Notes: a model not told the origin generated them from the letters alone. Positions 46,054 through 56,290 are shown, counted from the stretch's first letter. The stretch: 62,258 bases of DNA from Nitrosomonas ureae (GCA_945872825.1 CAMCBD010000005.1:1-62258), one strand, 5' to 3'. Numbers and translations are program-made.

Positions 46054-48873
46054 ATGGAATCCATAAAAATACGTGGTGCGCGCACCCATAATCTGAAAAA
46101 CATCAGTCTCAATCTGCCACGTAACAAGCTCGTCGTCATTACTGGGTTATCCGGATCAGGCAAATCCTCACTCGCGTTCGATACACTCTATGCGGAGGGT
46201 CAACGTCGCTATGTAGAATCACTTTCTGCCTATGCGAGGCAGTTCCTTCAACTCATGGAAAAACCGGATGTTGACTTGATCGAGGGCCTTTCTCCGGCAA
46301 TCGCCATCGAACAAAAAGCAACCTCGCATAACCCCCGCTCGACAGTAGGGACAGTCACTGAAATCCATGATTATTTGCGTCTGCTGTTTGCCCGCGTCGG
46401 TGACCCACATTGCCCCGAGCACAGCATTATTTTGACAGCACAAAGCGTTTCGCAAATGGTCGATCATGTATTACAGCTCCCGCTTGATACGCGTTTAATG
46501 ATCCTTTCGCCATTAATCGTCGAACGCAAAGGTGAGCAAGCTGAGTTATTTGATGAACTTCGTGCGCAGGGTTTTATTCGCTTGCGGATTGACGGGGAAG
46601 TTTATGAAATTGATGCTTTACCCAAGTTGCAAAAAACCAAAAAGCATACGATTGAGGTTGTTGTTGATCGCTTGAAAGTTTCTCCGGATGCCAAACAGCG
46701 GCTTGCTGAATCATTTGAAGTGGCGTTACGCCATTCCGACGGACGCGCTTTAGCGGTTGAAATGGATACGGGTCATGAGCACCTTTTTTCTGCCAAATTC
46801 AGCTGTCCTGTTTGCAGTTTTTCCCTGTCCGAATTAGAGCCCAGATTATTTTCATTCAATAATCCATTGGGTGCCTGTAATAAATGCGATGGCCTGGGGC
46901 AGATCACTTTTTTTGATCCCGCACGTGTAGTAGCTTTCCCGCATCTCTCGCTGGCTTCCGGTGCGGTAAAAAATTGGGATCGGCGCAATCAATTTTACTT
47001 TCAGCTATTAACAGCACTCTCAAAACATTATGAATTTGATCTGGAAATTCCATTTGAGAATCTGGATGAATCTATTCGCAACATTATTCTGTATGGATCT
47101 GGTAAAGAAAAAATACATTTCTCCTATTTAACCGAAGGTGGCCGCAAGAACCAGGAAATACATGCTTTTGAAGGCATTATTCCCAACTTGACACGTCGCT
47201 ATAAGGAAACGGAATCACAGACGGTTCGTGAGGAGCTGGCAAAATATCTCAACGCGCAAACCTGCCCGGAATGCCGCGGTACACGCTTATGCCAAGCTGC
47301 CCGTCATGTACATGTTGCCGGACAGGCAATTTACGAAATCAGTGCTTTCCCGTTAAAAAAGGCCAAGCTGTTTTTTGACCAAATTGAATTAACAGGTCAC
47401 AAACATGCCATTGCCGAACGCATCATCAAGGAAATTTCCAGCCGCGTGCAATTTCTCAATAATGTCGGATTGGATTACTTATCCCTGGATCGTTCTGCTG
47501 ATACGCTGTCAGGTGGTGAATCCCAGCGTATACGTCTTGCCAGTCAAATCGGCTCCGGCTTGACTGGCGTCATGTATGTTTTGGACGAACCTTCCATCGG
47601 ATTGCATCAACGTGATAATGGGCGCCTACTGGATACGCTTAAGAATTTGCGTGATCTGGGTAATAGTGTCATTGTGGTTGAGCACGATCAAGATGCCATA
47701 CAGATTGCGGATTATGTGGTCGACATGGGACCTGGTGCTGGAGAGCATGGCGGCTTCGTTGTCGCTCAGGGCAGCCCGCAAGCCATCCAGGAAAATAGTG
47801 ATTCTCTGACTGGTAAATACCTATCTGGCAAATTATCGATCAAAATACCGGAGAAACGTCACGAACCCGATCAAGATCGAATGCTCCGAATTGATGGCGC
47901 ATCTGGTAATAATCTCAAAAATGTCACACTTAACCTGCCAGTAGGATTATTTATCTGCGTTACAGGCGTTTCGGGATCCGGCAAGTCTACGTTAATCAAT
48001 GAAACGCTACATCGTGTGGTAGCCCGGCACCTTTATGCCAGTAACGCCGAACCCGCACCTTATCAACAAATTGACGGCTTGGCTTTTTTCGATAAAGTGA
48101 TCAATATGGACCAAAGTCCCATCGGACGCACACCGCGCTCCAATCCAGCAACTTACACCGGATTGTTTACCCCCATCCGGGAATTGTTTGCCGGTGTGCC
48201 ACAGGCGCGAGAGCGCGGTTATGCCCCCGGCCGTTTTTCTTTCAATGTCAAAGGAGGGCGGTGCGAAGCTTGTCAAGGTGATGGCATGATCAAAGTGGAA
48301 ATGCACTTCCTGCCTGATATTTATGTTACCTGTGACGTATGCCACGGCCGACGATATAACCGGGAAACACTGGAGGTTCAGTATAAGGGTAAAAATATCA
48401 ATGACATTCTGCAGATGACTGTGGAAAAGGCAGCGGAATTTTTTACCCCAGTACCCGTAATCGCGCGCAAATTGCAAACACTATTGGAAGTTGGTCTCGG
48501 CTATATCACCTTGGGACAATCGGCCACGACACTCTCCGGTGGTGAAGCACAACGGGTAAAACTATCATTGGAACTTTCAAAACGCGATACGGGACGCACC
48601 CTGTATATTCTAGATGAACCCACAACCGGCTTACATTTCCAGGATATTGATCTGCTGTTGAAAGTTTTACACAGATTGCGTGATCATGGTAATACCGTGG
48701 TGGTAATTGAGCATAACCTGGATGTCATCAAAACGGCCGACTGGCTTATTGATTTAGGGCCGGAAGGTGGCGACGGCGGCGGATACATCATTGCAGAAGG
48801 CACACCCGAAGCAATCGCGGTGAATAAAAACAGTTTCACAGGCCATTACTTGCAATCCATGCTGACAAAATGA
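46054..48873 (+). CDS. uvrA: Excinuclease ABC subunit A
   Basis: 939 residues, complete. Two ABC modules: Walker [14 protein letters not shown] at about 31 and [13 protein letters not shown] at about 635; signatures [13 protein letters not shown] and [12 protein letters not shown]. Zinc fingers [18 protein letters not shown] with CNKCDGLG, and [19 protein letters not shown] with CDVCHGRR. It finds bulky DNA lesions with UvrB. No SOS box (CTGT-N8-ACAG) is seen in the 66 bp between it and the divergent MFS/ssb genes. Its last 4 bp overlap the glycerate kinase start. Confidence 0.98.
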   Translation: MESIKIRGARTHNLKNISLNLPRNKLVVITGLSGSGKSSLAFDTLYAEGQRRYVESLSAYARQFLQLMEKPDVDLIEGLSPAIAIEQKATSHNPRSTVGTVTEIHDYLRLLFARVGDPHCPEHSIILTAQSVSQMVDHVLQLPLDTRLMILSPLIVERKGEQAELFDELRAQGFIRLRIDGEVYEIDALPKLQKTKKHTIEVVVDRLKVSPDAKQRLAESFEVALRHSDGRALAVEMDTGHEHLFSAKFSCPVCSFSLSELEPRLFSFNNPLGACNKCDGLGQITFFDPARVVAFPHLSLASGAVKNWDRRNQFYFQLLTALSKHYEFDLEIPFENLDESIRNIILYGSGKEKIHFSYLTEGGRKNQEIHAFEGIIPNLTRRYKETESQTVREELAKYLNAQTCPECRGTRLCQAARHVHVAGQAIYEISAFPLKKAKLFFDQIELTGHKHAIAERIIKEISSRVQFLNNVGLDYLSLDRSADTLSGGESQRIRLASQIGSGLTGVMYVLDEPSIGLHQRDNGRLLDTLKNLRDLGNSVIVVEHDQDAIQIADYVVDMGPGAGEHGGFVVAQGSPQAIQENSDSLTGKYLSGKLSIKIPEKRHEPDQDRMLRIDGASGNNLKNVTLNLPVGLFICVTGVSGSGKSTLINETLHRVVARHLYASNAEPAPYQQIDGLAFFDKVINMDQSPIGRTPRSNPATYTGLFTPIRELFAGVPQARERGYAPGRFSFNVKGGRCEACQGDGMIKVEMHFLPDIYVTCDVCHGRRYNRETLEVQYKGKNINDILQMTVEKAAEFFTPVPVIARKLQTLLEVGLGYITLGQSATTLSGGEAQRVKLSLELSKRDTGRTLYILDEPTTGLHFQDIDLLLKVLHRLRDHGNTVVVIEHNLDVIKTADWLIDLGPEGGDGGGYIIAEGTPEAIAVNKNSFTGHYLQSMLTK

Positions 48874-50141
48874 ATCCGCGCAGCTATTTGCTGGAAAGTT
48901 TTTTAGTCGCGGTTAAAGCAGCCGATCCGGTTCATATCGTACCGCAACATCTGCCCAGTCCTCCTAAAGGCCGTACGCTTGTTGTCGGGGCTGGCAAAGC
49001 TGCCGCGGCTATGGCGTTGGCGGTCGAAAACGCCTGGCCGTCTTCTGCCCAACTCGATGGCTTAGTAGTCACGCGTTATGGACATAAATTGCCCACTCAA
49101 AAGATTAAGGTAACAGAAGCCGGTCATCCGATTCCCGATGAAAATGGAGAACAAGCATCACGAGAAATTTTGGCCGCAGTTAAGGCGTTAAAGTCTGAAG
49201 ATCTATTGCTCTGTTTGTTCAGTGGCGGTGGCTCCAGTCTGCTTTCGTTACCGAGTGATGGTATTTCATTGCGAGATCTAAAAGAAGTGACAAAGCAATT
49301 ATTGCGATGTGGAGCCAGCATCCAGGAAATCAACACCGTCCGCAAACATTTATCTGCTATTCAGGGCGGCCGACTCGCCGCAGCCTGCAAGGCCCCCATA
49401 CTGGCATTAATTATTTCTGATGTTACCGGCGATGAAGCGACACATATTGCTTCTGGTCCCTGTTCACCCGACCCGACCACCTTTTCTGATGCGCTTGCCG
49501 TGCTGGATCAGTACAATCTGAATGTACCGCCATCGGTCAGGAAAATTTTACTTGAAGGCAGAGTACATGCAGCCAGTGAAACACCTAAACCCGGCTCCCT
49601 TATTTTCTCTCGTGTTGAAAACAAAATTATTGCGAGCGCGTATCAATCACTGCTTGCATCCGCAGACTATTTTCAAGAACACACTATCGCCACCTTGATA
49701 TTGGGCGACACAGTCACTGGAGAATCGCAGGAGATTGCTAAAAGTTATGCAGCGCTGGCGAGGGAGATCCGCTCACACCCGCAATTGTTAAAAGCGCCTA
49801 TCGCGCTTTTATCGGGTGGTGAAACAACAGTTACCATCAAAGGCAATGGCCGCGGAGGCCGTAATTCTGAATTTCTGCTATCGCTGCTGATTGAGCTTGC
49901 TGATCTTAAGGGTATTTATGCACTTGCGTGCGACACGGATGGATTAGATGGCACTGAAAATAATGCCGGCGCACTCATTTCACCCGATTCATTAATTCGT
50001 GCAAAGCAACTGGGATTGAATGCGGCATCATTTTTGACCAATAACGATGCCTATACATTTTTTGAGCAATTAAACAATTTAGTCATTACTGGACCAACTT
50101 ATACCAATGTTAATGATTATCGTGCCATCCTTATTCTTTAG
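48870..50141 (+). CDS. Glycerate 2-kinase (MOFRL family)
   Basis: 423 residues. Begins [18 protein letters not shown]; the N-terminal DUF4147 domain has [36 protein letters not shown] and [16 protein letters not shown]; the MOFRL domain near the end has [21 protein letters not shown] and [20 protein letters not shown]. It phosphorylates glycerate to 2-phosphoglycerate; older databases name the family hydroxypyruvate reductase (TtuD). Translationally coupled to uvrA by ATGA overlap, a pairing with no obvious functional link. It overlaps the next, convergent gene by 11 bp. Confidence 0.92.
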   Translation: MNPRSYLLESFLVAVKAADPVHIVPQHLPSPPKGRTLVVGAGKAAAAMALAVENAWPSSAQLDGLVVTRYGHKLPTQKIKVTEAGHPIPDENGEQASREILAAVKALKSEDLLLCLFSGGGSSLLSLPSDGISLRDLKEVTKQLLRCGASIQEINTVRKHLSAIQGGRLAAACKAPILALIISDVTGDEATHIASGPCSPDPTTFSDALAVLDQYNLNVPPSVRKILLEGRVHAASETPKPGSLIFSRVENKIIASAYQSLLASADYFQEHTIATLILGDTVTGESQEIAKSYAALAREIRSHPQLLKAPIALLSGGETTVTIKGNGRGGRNSEFLLSLLIELADLKGIYALACDTDGLDGTENNAGALISPDSLIRAKQLGLNAASFLTNNDAYTFFEQLNNLVITGPTYTNVNDYRAILIL

Positions 50142-50703
50142 TCGAACACGCGCGATCATCAAAATCAGTTTTCTGATTCCGGCCAATCTGTATTGATGAT
50201 AAAACCAATTCCTGCTGAAACCACCGCTTAATCACATATTCATAGAATTCCTGATTTCTTGATAACTTAAAAGCCGAGACCATTTTTTTACCACGCTCTG
50301 TTAGCAGTACATGCCCCAAGTCTAGATAATTATTTCCGTCGTTCTGGAAACCTATTTTTGTCGGCTTTCCACTGTAAAATAATCGCGTATGCTTACCCAA
50401 TCCTGTTTTAACGAATCCATTGACATCAAAAACAATCAAACCGATTGCTTCGAGATGTTTGAGTGTTGACAGCGTAATTCCCTGTTTCGTATAAACTTCA
50501 TTTTCCACATCAAAAATAAGTGGTTGTGGGTCTCCTTGAATCCATAAAAATTGACACAACGCCTCAAAAATCCGGCTATCTTCTGGATTTAAATTAAATT
50601 GTATATTTGGATCCTTCCCGTAAATGAAATTTTCTGAGCGAGTTACTCTGGAAGTAATGAATTGCAACAGTGCTGCCAATAAATTACCCGTTTTCATATT
50701 CAA
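50131..50703 (-). CDS. Hypothetical cytoplasmic protein, possibly DUF2806/TIGR03899-like
   Basis: 190 residues, soluble. I do not firmly recognise it. The segment LCQFLWIQGDPQPLIFDVENEVYTKQGITLSTLKHLEAIGLI reads like a winged-helix region with a linker, and LGHVLLTERGKKMVSAF resembles the end of a wing domain found in DUF2806/TIGR03899 proteins. It lies 4 bp after the gene at 50708-51151 and 11 bp into the end of glycerate kinase on the other strand. The pair probably forms one operon. Confidence 0.6.
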   Translation of the reverse strand: MNMKTGNLLAALLQFITSRVTRSENFIYGKDPNIQFNLNPEDSRIFEALCQFLWIQGDPQPLIFDVENEVYTKQGITLSTLKHLEAIGLIVFDVNGFVKTGLGKHTRLFYSGKPTKIGFQNDGNNYLDLGHVLLTERGKKMVSAFKLSRNQEFYEYVIKRWFQQELVLSSIQIGRNQKTDFDDRACSTKE

Positions 50704-50707
50704 GTTA

Positions 50708-51151
50708 TTATTCTGATTTTTCTTCCATTTTCTTAGAACTCTTTTCAGCAGCCTGAGGTTCCGTTACAGATGATTCTTTCTGCACATCCTCTTTAATCTC
50801 ATTTACCTGCATATCCGTTTTGTCTTTTGATTTCGGTTCATCTTTTATCTTACGAGATTTAATTTCCTTATTAATTTCGGCAAGAAATGTAATATTATCT
50901 TTGCGTTGTTTTTCACTCTTATACCAAGATGCGCACGTAATTGCACCCATAGTTATCAATATGATGCTCATCACATCCACACCGTCTAGAAAGATAAATG
51001 CAACTCCCGTCGAAATGGCAAATGCGCCTAAGAATGCGGTAAATAGCCATAATTTTGAGCCGGAACCTAAATTGTTATTCCGTTTGTTCCAGGCTTCGAG
51101 ATTATCTCGCGTCGTAACCAATTCCTCATCAGTCCATTTTTTCATGCTCAT
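50708..51151 (-). CDS. Small two-helix membrane protein with charged tail, unknown
   Basis: 147 residues. Two hydrophobic helices (about 33-52, LWLFTAFLGAFAISTGVAFI, and 57-75, VMSIILITMGAITCASW) form a hairpin. A long Lys/Glu-rich coiled tail (residues 80-147, EINKEIKSRKIKDEPKSKDK and SSKKMEEKSE) should be cytoplasmic. The start could also be the third residue (Met). Its partner gene follows by 4 bp. No family recognised. Confidence 0.6.
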   Translation of the reverse strand: MSMKKWTDEELVTTRDNLEAWNKRNNNLGSGSKLWLFTAFLGAFAISTGVAFIFLDGVDVMSIILITMGAITCASWYKSEKQRKDNITFLAEINKEIKSRKIKDEPKSKDKTDMQVNEIKEDVQKESSVTEPQAAEKSSKKMEEKSE

Positions 51152-51247
51152 AACTACCCACTCTCCTTAAGAATCTATCGATGTTTCTTGAGATATCAAT
51201 TTTTAACAAAAAAATTAACAAGATTGATTATATTTCTTTCCAGCAAT

Positions 51248-51275
51248 AAAAAAGGCACCAATTGGTGCCTTTTTT
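51248..51275 (-). terminator. Intrinsic terminator of porin gene
   Basis: A perfect palindrome GGCACCAATTGGTGCC (51254-51269) flanked by A6 and T6, so it works in both directions. It lies 17 bp after the porin stop codon on the minus strand. Confidence 0.9.
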
Positions 51276-51291
51276 ACAAGACTAACTTTGA

Positions 51292-52494
51292 TTAGAAGTT
51301 GTGACGCATACCTACAGAGTAGGTGTTGCTATCTCTAAATACTGGGTTTGTTGTATCAACCATTGCGCGCTGATAGCCACCGAAAAGGCTCGAACGCTTA
51401 CTCAGATTATGTATCGCACCCACTGTAAAGCTACTTACTTCACGACTTACTTGGCCACCGGCTGCATGAGCATTTGTCATGCCGCCTTGAGCGATAAGAC
51501 TGGTATTGCCTAAGTCATACTGACCACCCACAAACCAGATATTACCACTACCATTTTGATTCATTGCGGAATTGCACTGCCCACGTGAATCACTTGGTTG
51601 GCCCTGACCTGTTACTGGGTTACCTAACTGACCAGCATTAGTACAGGTTGCTGCACCCACCGCATTGTTAATATTCTCGTACTGACCGTTGAGTTTAAAG
51701 TTTTGGTAGCTCCACATTGCACCACCACGCCAGACGTGTTCATTGTTGTTAAAGCCTTGTGTTCTTTGACGAGTACTGACGTTATCGCGAGAGTAGCCAC
51801 CAAACACACCTAAATTATGCCCTTGGATTTGCTTTTCATATTTACCGGCAACTTGGAAGTCCCATTCACCATCTTCACCACCGGAATTTGATTGACTACC
51901 AGCAAAACCGCTTGATGCAGCGATAGGATTTGCTGGATCTAATCGGTTAGAGTCACCTGGCATTAACAAACCTGAAAAGCTAAAACCTTCAACTTTTGGT
52001 GAATCGTAACGCGCAGCGCTGTTTACAAAACCATTGGCGCCTGAACCCAGACCATTTGCTGACGCGGTCATGGTACCGCCACTGCCTGAAGCTTGGAGGG
52101 TTGTGTATGCAAATGGATCAATGGTCATACCACCGGCAAAATCTTTAAATGGAGATTGAACGCGGCCAAATTTCACTTCACCCCAGGTGTCGTTAGCCAA
52201 TGCAACCCAACGTTCCCGAGCAATTCCCAAAGCGCCACTACCTGTGCTAAAGCCATATTCAACACGCGCTTTTACTTTTAATCCGCCACCCAGATTCTCG
52301 GTAACGTGCATACCCCATCTTGAACGACCAGTGTCATCACCGATAAGTGCTTGACTGCTTTGACCATCACGATTGACCGTAGCATATTCAGCTTGAACAC
52401 TACCAAAAAGTGTCACATTTGTTCCTTGTGCTGACGCAGCCATTGGGGCTGCAAGTGCACCGGCTACTGCCAACGAAATTAGTTTCTTCTTCAT
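51292..52494 (-). CDS. Gram-negative porin (GBP/Omp32-like)
   Basis: 400 residues from ATG 52494, which has AGGAG 9 bases upstream and starts a standard signal peptide (KKKLISLAVAGALAAPMAASA). A longer reading to 52686 runs through a hairpin leader and is not credible. The mature protein starts QGTNVTLFGSVQAEYATVN, contains WVALANDTWGEVKFGRVQSPF (typical of betaproteobacterial porins), many aromatic-ended beta strands and a C-terminal Phe (MRHNF) needed for Bam recognition. It is a 16-strand trimeric diffusion pore. Strong terminator downstream indicates a highly expressed monocistronic gene. Confidence 0.93.
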   Translation of the reverse strand: MKKKLISLAVAGALAAPMAASAQGTNVTLFGSVQAEYATVNRDGQSSQALIGDDTGRSRWGMHVTENLGGGLKVKARVEYGFSTGSGALGIARERWVALANDTWGEVKFGRVQSPFKDFAGGMTIDPFAYTTLQASGSGGTMTASANGLGSGANGFVNSAARYDSPKVEGFSFSGLLMPGDSNRLDPANPIAASSGFAGSQSNSGGEDGEWDFQVAGKYEKQIQGHNLGVFGGYSRDNVSTRQRTQGFNNNEHVWRGGAMWSYQNFKLNGQYENINNAVGAATCTNAGQLGNPVTGQGQPSDSRGQCNSAMNQNGSGNIWFVGGQYDLGNTSLIAQGGMTNAHAAGGQVSREVSSFTVGAIHNLSKRSSLFGGYQRAMVDTTNPVFRDSNTYSVGMRHNF

Positions 52495-53180
52495 ACGGAA
52501 GTTCTCCTTTAATGTTAAAACGACTGGGGCCGTCCTATTATTGCCTACTACACTCCGGTGGAATGCACCCCGCTTGTTCGGACCTCCCGAATCAGGAGGT
52601 TTGATTGGATTGTGCCCAACACAGAAGCACTCTGCAAGAAAAACGAGTAAAATTTGCAAATTAAATAACAAGTCTGTTGTATTCAAGCAACATTATTGTT
52701 GTTTTTCTGACTATAGTTTGTAGTAATTATTCGTTTCCAATGTGTTTAATAATCCCGCAATCCCTTCTAATATCGCACTGCGCGCAATAATTTCGTGCAT
52801 CATGACTTACAAATAAAAAGAGACAATTAGGTCGAATTCAGTTTTTCTTCTTCACTTAAAATTCACAGGTTTTTTCACCAATAAATGTGGACGATTCTGA
52901 TTATTCTTGCACGCAAAGTAAATCTACAAATTTGCTCAAACTACTTGCAAGTGACTAGTTCTTAAGAGTTCCTCTCTTTCATTCCCATACAATTTCAGAA
53001 TGAGATATAACGTCCAAACTTTCGGATTTTAATTCTGGTTTATTAAAAGTTGGGTTTGATGTATATGTATTTCAGTTAAATCTCTGCAGATATACTTCTT
53101 TTTCTCGTTTTCAATCAGAAAATTTCAGTTATCATTTCATTTATCTCTCTATAACTAGGCCCATATTGCATGGGTAGCTT
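52495..53180. other. Long intergenic region between porin and L,D-transpeptidase genes
   Basis: About 690 bp without a credible gene. The porin leader (52495-52620) contains a 6-bp hairpin, ACCTCC (52582-52587) with GGAGGT (52595-52600). The rest (52690-53180) is AT-rich. No complete tRNA or IS end recognised. Confidence 0.55.
52582..52600 (-). promoter_or_regulatory. Hairpin in porin mRNA leader
   Basis: ACCTCC and GGAGGT pair around a 7-nt loop about 90 bp upstream of the porin ATG. The purine arm is Shine-Dalgarno-like; on the minus strand both AACCTCC and GGGAGGT are seen. Possible stability or small-RNA target element; function unproven. Confidence 0.3.
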
Positions 53181-54170
53181 ATGCTTAAAATCATTTTACT
53201 TTTTTTTGCTATAACCAATCTAATTAGTGCTCCCTCTATACGAGCCGAAACTTGGATACTCCCGCCCCCAGATATTGATATTTTTGGTCAGATACGAACC
53301 ACTCATGCTAGTAGCGAAGAGACACTACTGGATATAGCACGCCAATACGATGTCGGTCAGATAGAAATTTTGCTGGCCAATCCTAATGTCGACCGATGGC
53401 TGCCTGAAGATGGTGCGAAAGTTATCTTGCCAAGCCGCTATATTATTCCTCAAGCGGATCGTAAGGATCTGATACTAAATTTACCGGAAATGAGGATTTA
53501 TTACTTTCCCGAACCTAAAAAAGGGGAGAAACCCGTAATTATTACTCATCCGGTAGGCATCGGCAGAATGGACTGGATAACGCCATTGGGAATTTCCAAG
53601 ATAGTTGAGAAAAAGAAAGACCCTACATGGATACCTCCCAAATCCCTTCAGATGGATAGGATAGCAAATGGTGAACAACCATACCCCAACATAGTACCGC
53701 CTGGCCCTACCAATCCACTTGGACGACATGCCATGCGTTTGAGTATCGGCAGTGGCAGCTACCTCATACATGGCACTATCAAACCATTTGGCGTTGGAAT
53801 GCGCGTTTCAGCTGGATGTGTTCGTATGTACCCAGAAGACATTGAGGCGCTCTTTGATAAAGTTCCAGTAGGTACGCAAATACAGATTGTTAACCAACCT
53901 ATTAAGCTCGGCTGGCTACTTGACTCACTTTTTATTGAACTTCATCCACCGTTGGAAGAAGATGAGGGAAAATACACCAACTATAAACAAATAGTCGCAG
54001 CTGCAATTAATGATTTTCTTGAACTAAAGAGCAGTAAGAAAAATATTCCTTTAGATTTTGAAGTAGACCAAGAAGCCTTAAAACAAGCAATAATCGAGAA
54101 AAGTGGCATGCCCGTTCTAATATCACGCTCACGCTCTCAAATTCAATTACATACTCAAAATAACAACTAA
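53181..54170 (+). CDS. L,D-transpeptidase (ErfK/YbiS/YnhG family)
   Basis: 329 residues. Signal peptide (1-22), a LysM-like segment at about 44-90 (THASSEETLLDIARQYDVGQ), then the YkuD catalytic domain at about 97-232 with H197 (SYLIHGTIKPFG) and nucleophile C213 (VSAGCVRMYPEDIE). A C-terminal extension of about 95 residues follows. Enzymes of this group attach Braun lipoprotein to peptidoglycan or form 3-3 cross-links. A small lipoprotein with a C-terminal Lys is the convergent neighbour, which suggests the anchoring role. A very long hairpin ends the gene. Confidence 0.92.
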   Translation: MLKIILLFFAITNLISAPSIRAETWILPPPDIDIFGQIRTTHASSEETLLDIARQYDVGQIEILLANPNVDRWLPEDGAKVILPSRYIIPQADRKDLILNLPEMRIYYFPEPKKGEKPVIITHPVGIGRMDWITPLGISKIVEKKKDPTWIPPKSLQMDRIANGEQPYPNIVPPGPTNPLGRHAMRLSIGSGSYLIHGTIKPFGVGMRVSAGCVRMYPEDIEALFDKVPVGTQIQIVNQPIKLGWLLDSLFIELHPPLEEDEGKYTNYKQIVAAAINDFLELKSSKKNIPLDFEVDQEALKQAIIEKSGMPVLISRSRSQIQLHTQNNN

Positions 54171-54191
54171 CTCTCTAGAGAGAAAAGAAGA

Positions 54192-54237
54192 GGTATTCAT
54201 AAAAAACCCCTCAATAGAGGGGTTTTTTATGAATACC
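54192..54237. terminator. Bidirectional terminator, 21-bp perfect stem
   Basis: Perfect inverted arms at 54192-54212 and 54217-54237 with loop AATA. The inner part is AAAAAACCCCTC / GAGGGGTTTTTT, an ideal intrinsic terminator in both directions, serving the L,D-transpeptidase (plus) and the lipoprotein gene (minus). Confidence 0.92.
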
Positions 54238-54260
54238 ATACTACATCACTTACATCGTTA

Positions 54261-54530
54261 TTACTTATGCATAGCTTTTTTAAACATGCGATCAATTTTT
54301 GATTCCGTATCCATTGAACGTCTGTTTGCTTCCTCTGCAATACGTACAGCATCATTTGCTTTGGCGTTAGCAGCATCGGCTGCTGCTTTAGCGGCAGCTA
54401 TATCTGCACTAACTTTATTTTGATGTTCTTCTAATTGACCTGTGGTTGCACAGCCCGTTAACCCAATAAAAGCACCTGCTATCACTGCCAGCGTTAACAC
54501 ACGAACTGGATGCTGGATTTTCTCTCTCAT
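54261..54530 (-). CDS. Lpp-like small outer-membrane lipoprotein
   Basis: 89 residues. Lipobox LTGC places the lipidated cysteine at C27; the mature part has 63 residues against 58 in E. coli Lpp. It is an Ala-rich coiled coil (DIAAAKAAADAANAKANDAVRIAEEANRR in heptads) like the Lpp/alanine-zipper family, and the last residue is a lysine (KKAMHK), as in Braun lipoprotein where the C-terminal Lys is linked to peptidoglycan. Placed between two L,D-transpeptidase genes. Sequence similarity is compositional, so this could instead be a related alanine-zipper lipoprotein without wall linkage. Confidence 0.85.
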   Translation of the reverse strand: MREKIQHPVRVLTLAVIAGAFIGLTGCATTGQLEEHQNKVSADIAAAKAAADAANAKANDAVRIAEEANRRSMDTESKIDRMFKKAMHK

Positions 54531-54807
54531 TCCGATATCTCCTCAGTAGTTTATCTATTCAAAACGCACAATCATCCACCACTTTACTAGCCACTGATAC
54601 CTGAATATCAGCAACGCACAGGGATCTTATCTGATTTTTTCTGCAAAATAAATGGATTGTATGACAAATTTACGTCTCACCCAGTAATAAAAACAACAAA
54701 CAATCCGTTAAGTAGCTAATAAAATTACGTATTTAGTCTGAAAATTCAATTCAAGTAATTAACAACAAACAGCTCAGATCTCGATACAGCTGCTGATCAT
54801 CAGCGGC

Positions 54808-55383
54808 TTAGCGAATATTCACCAATATACCGGGCTTGATCCATTTACCCAGTTGATCAATCTGCTCGTTCGTTAGTGCGATACAGCCATTAGTCCAGTT
54901 GTATTCATGATGAATCTCCCGATCCCCCCTCCCGATTCCATGTATGCCTATGTGACCTCCTAACGGTGTATTCTGAGGCGGTGTCTTTCCCATACTTTTT
55001 GCTTCCAATATCGATAACCAGGTTTCTTCATTGATCCTATTTTCATCCAGCGCACGTTTTGCTGTATCAAGATTTGGATAGTTCAGCCCAAAAAAACGAT
55101 AATAACGGCTTCTTTCATTGATCCAACCCACTCTGAATCTCCCCAGCGGGGTTTTGTCGTCTTTTGTCATTTTGGACCAAGTTGTGCCATAGCGTCCAAT
55201 AGCTACATTCTTAAACACCGTTTGAATGGTATCGCCTTGCATCACTGACAGAGTATGTGCGGACGTGTCTACATCAATCCATATTCCATTATCTGCCCAA
55301 ACAGAATTCGGTATTACCGACAAGCTCAACAATCCAAATAGTAAGATCACTAAATAAAGAATTAAAGAATTTTGTTTGATCAC
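54808..55383 (-). CDS. YkuD-domain L,D-transpeptidase
   Basis: 191 residues. Signal peptide (LVILLFGLLSLSVIPNSVWA, about 11-30), then a compact YkuD domain: WIDVDTSAHTLSVMQGDTI, KTPLGRFRVGWIN, IGIHGIGRG with H148, and YNWTNGCIALTNEQIDQLG with the nucleophile C167. No LysM or extra domain. It is smaller than the enzyme at 53181 and would be periplasmic. The lipoprotein gene is on the same strand 277 bp downstream, so they could be linked functionally. Confidence 0.92.
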   Translation of the reverse strand: MIKQNSLILYLVILLFGLLSLSVIPNSVWADNGIWIDVDTSAHTLSVMQGDTIQTVFKNVAIGRYGTTWSKMTKDDKTPLGRFRVGWINERSRYYRFFGLNYPNLDTAKRALDENRINEETWLSILEAKSMGKTPPQNTPLGGHIGIHGIGRGDREIHHEYNWTNGCIALTNEQIDQLGKWIKPGILVNIR

Positions 55384-55457
55384 TTTCTAGACTATTAATA
55401 ATTGAGATAGTTAATTATGTCATAATTTAAGCGTTTAGAAATTTACATAAAATGCTT

Positions 55458-55705
55458 ATGTGCCTTGCTATTCCAGCTTGTGTCGAACAATTGGTTAATG
55501 AAAATTATGTAATCATCAATCTTGGTGGTATACGCAAGGAAATTTCGTTGACATTGGTTGAGGAGATGCTGCCCCTGGGGATTATGTCATCGTACACGTT
55601 GGTTTCGCGCAACAGAAACTGGATCCGACGGAAGCAGAACGCACACTGGCGATGTTTGCAGAAATATCTGCTCTCAACGAAAAAATACCTAACGACGACG
55701 ATTGA
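55458..55705 (+). pseudogene. hypC: Hydrogenase maturation chaperone HypC, frameshifted
   Basis: ATG 55458 gives MCLAIPACVEQLVNENYVII, the HypC start with essential Cys2; the ATG at 55452 would bury that Cys. After [14 protein letters not shown] the frame runs into unrelated sequence, while another frame continues the family: [20 protein letters not shown], then [12 protein letters not shown] and stop at 55705. The junction reads GAGGAGATG where GAGGATG would restore the frame, i.e. a 2-bp GA duplication. HypC delivers iron to the [NiFe] site with HypD. The gene is inactive as read. Confidence 0.85.
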
Positions 55706-55715
55706 ATGACCTGTC

Positions 55716-56290
55716 ATGAAATATATTGATGAATTTCGCACAGGCGCTCTGGCGCAGAAAATCGCTGCCAAAATCGCATCCGAAGTAAATCCGCAGCGCG
55801 ATTATCATTTTATGGAATTTTGCGGCGGTCATACTTATGCCATTTCACGTTTCGGCATTATTAATCTGTTTCCTGACAATGTACATATGATTCACGGTAC
55901 TGGTTGTCCGGTGTGTGTTTTACCAATTGGCCGTGTAGAAAATGCTATCCGACTAGCACAAACACCTAGACTGATACTCTTCAGTTACGGCGATTACGCA
56001 TACCTACCACAAGCGGCATGAGCTTGTTGAAAGCAAAAAAAGCACAAGGTGAGATGTACGCATGGTGTATATCAATCACCGCTCCCGTTGCATTCTTGAT
56101 CATCACTCCGTGTGGTGGAGACTGTTCATTAATAAGGCAAGCAGATCGTCTAGCCGGTTACGAAACCGGCACAGAGCAGTTTCGTCCGGCATCTCCTCCG
56201 ACAAGAATAAACCAAAATTGTAGAAAATCAATGCGCACATACAGCGCTTGCTTCAACACGGCATTCGATAAACTATGCCACTGACCCAAC
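55716..56290 (+). pseudogene. hypD: Hydrogenase maturation factor HypD, decayed
   Basis: The first 95 codons are good HypD: KYIDEFRTGALAQKIAAKIA, FMEFCGGHTYAISRFGI and MIHGTGCPVCVLPIGRVENA, with the iron-binding CGGHT and GCPVC motifs. After LFSYGD the frame is lost and stops at 56021. Pieces of the next region reappear in other frames: MSLLKAKKAQGE at 56018 and DVRMVYI soon after. Beyond about 56080 nothing recognisable as HypD remains, so more than half of the normal protein (about 370 residues) is gone. With hypC it is the remnant of a hyp cluster. No hydrogenase structural gene is in the window. Confidence 0.8.

Noticed and set aside
51292..52686. Porin read from the far upstream start at 52686
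   Set aside because: The extra 64 residues cross a leader hairpin; a normal signal peptide and ribosome site fix the start at 52494.
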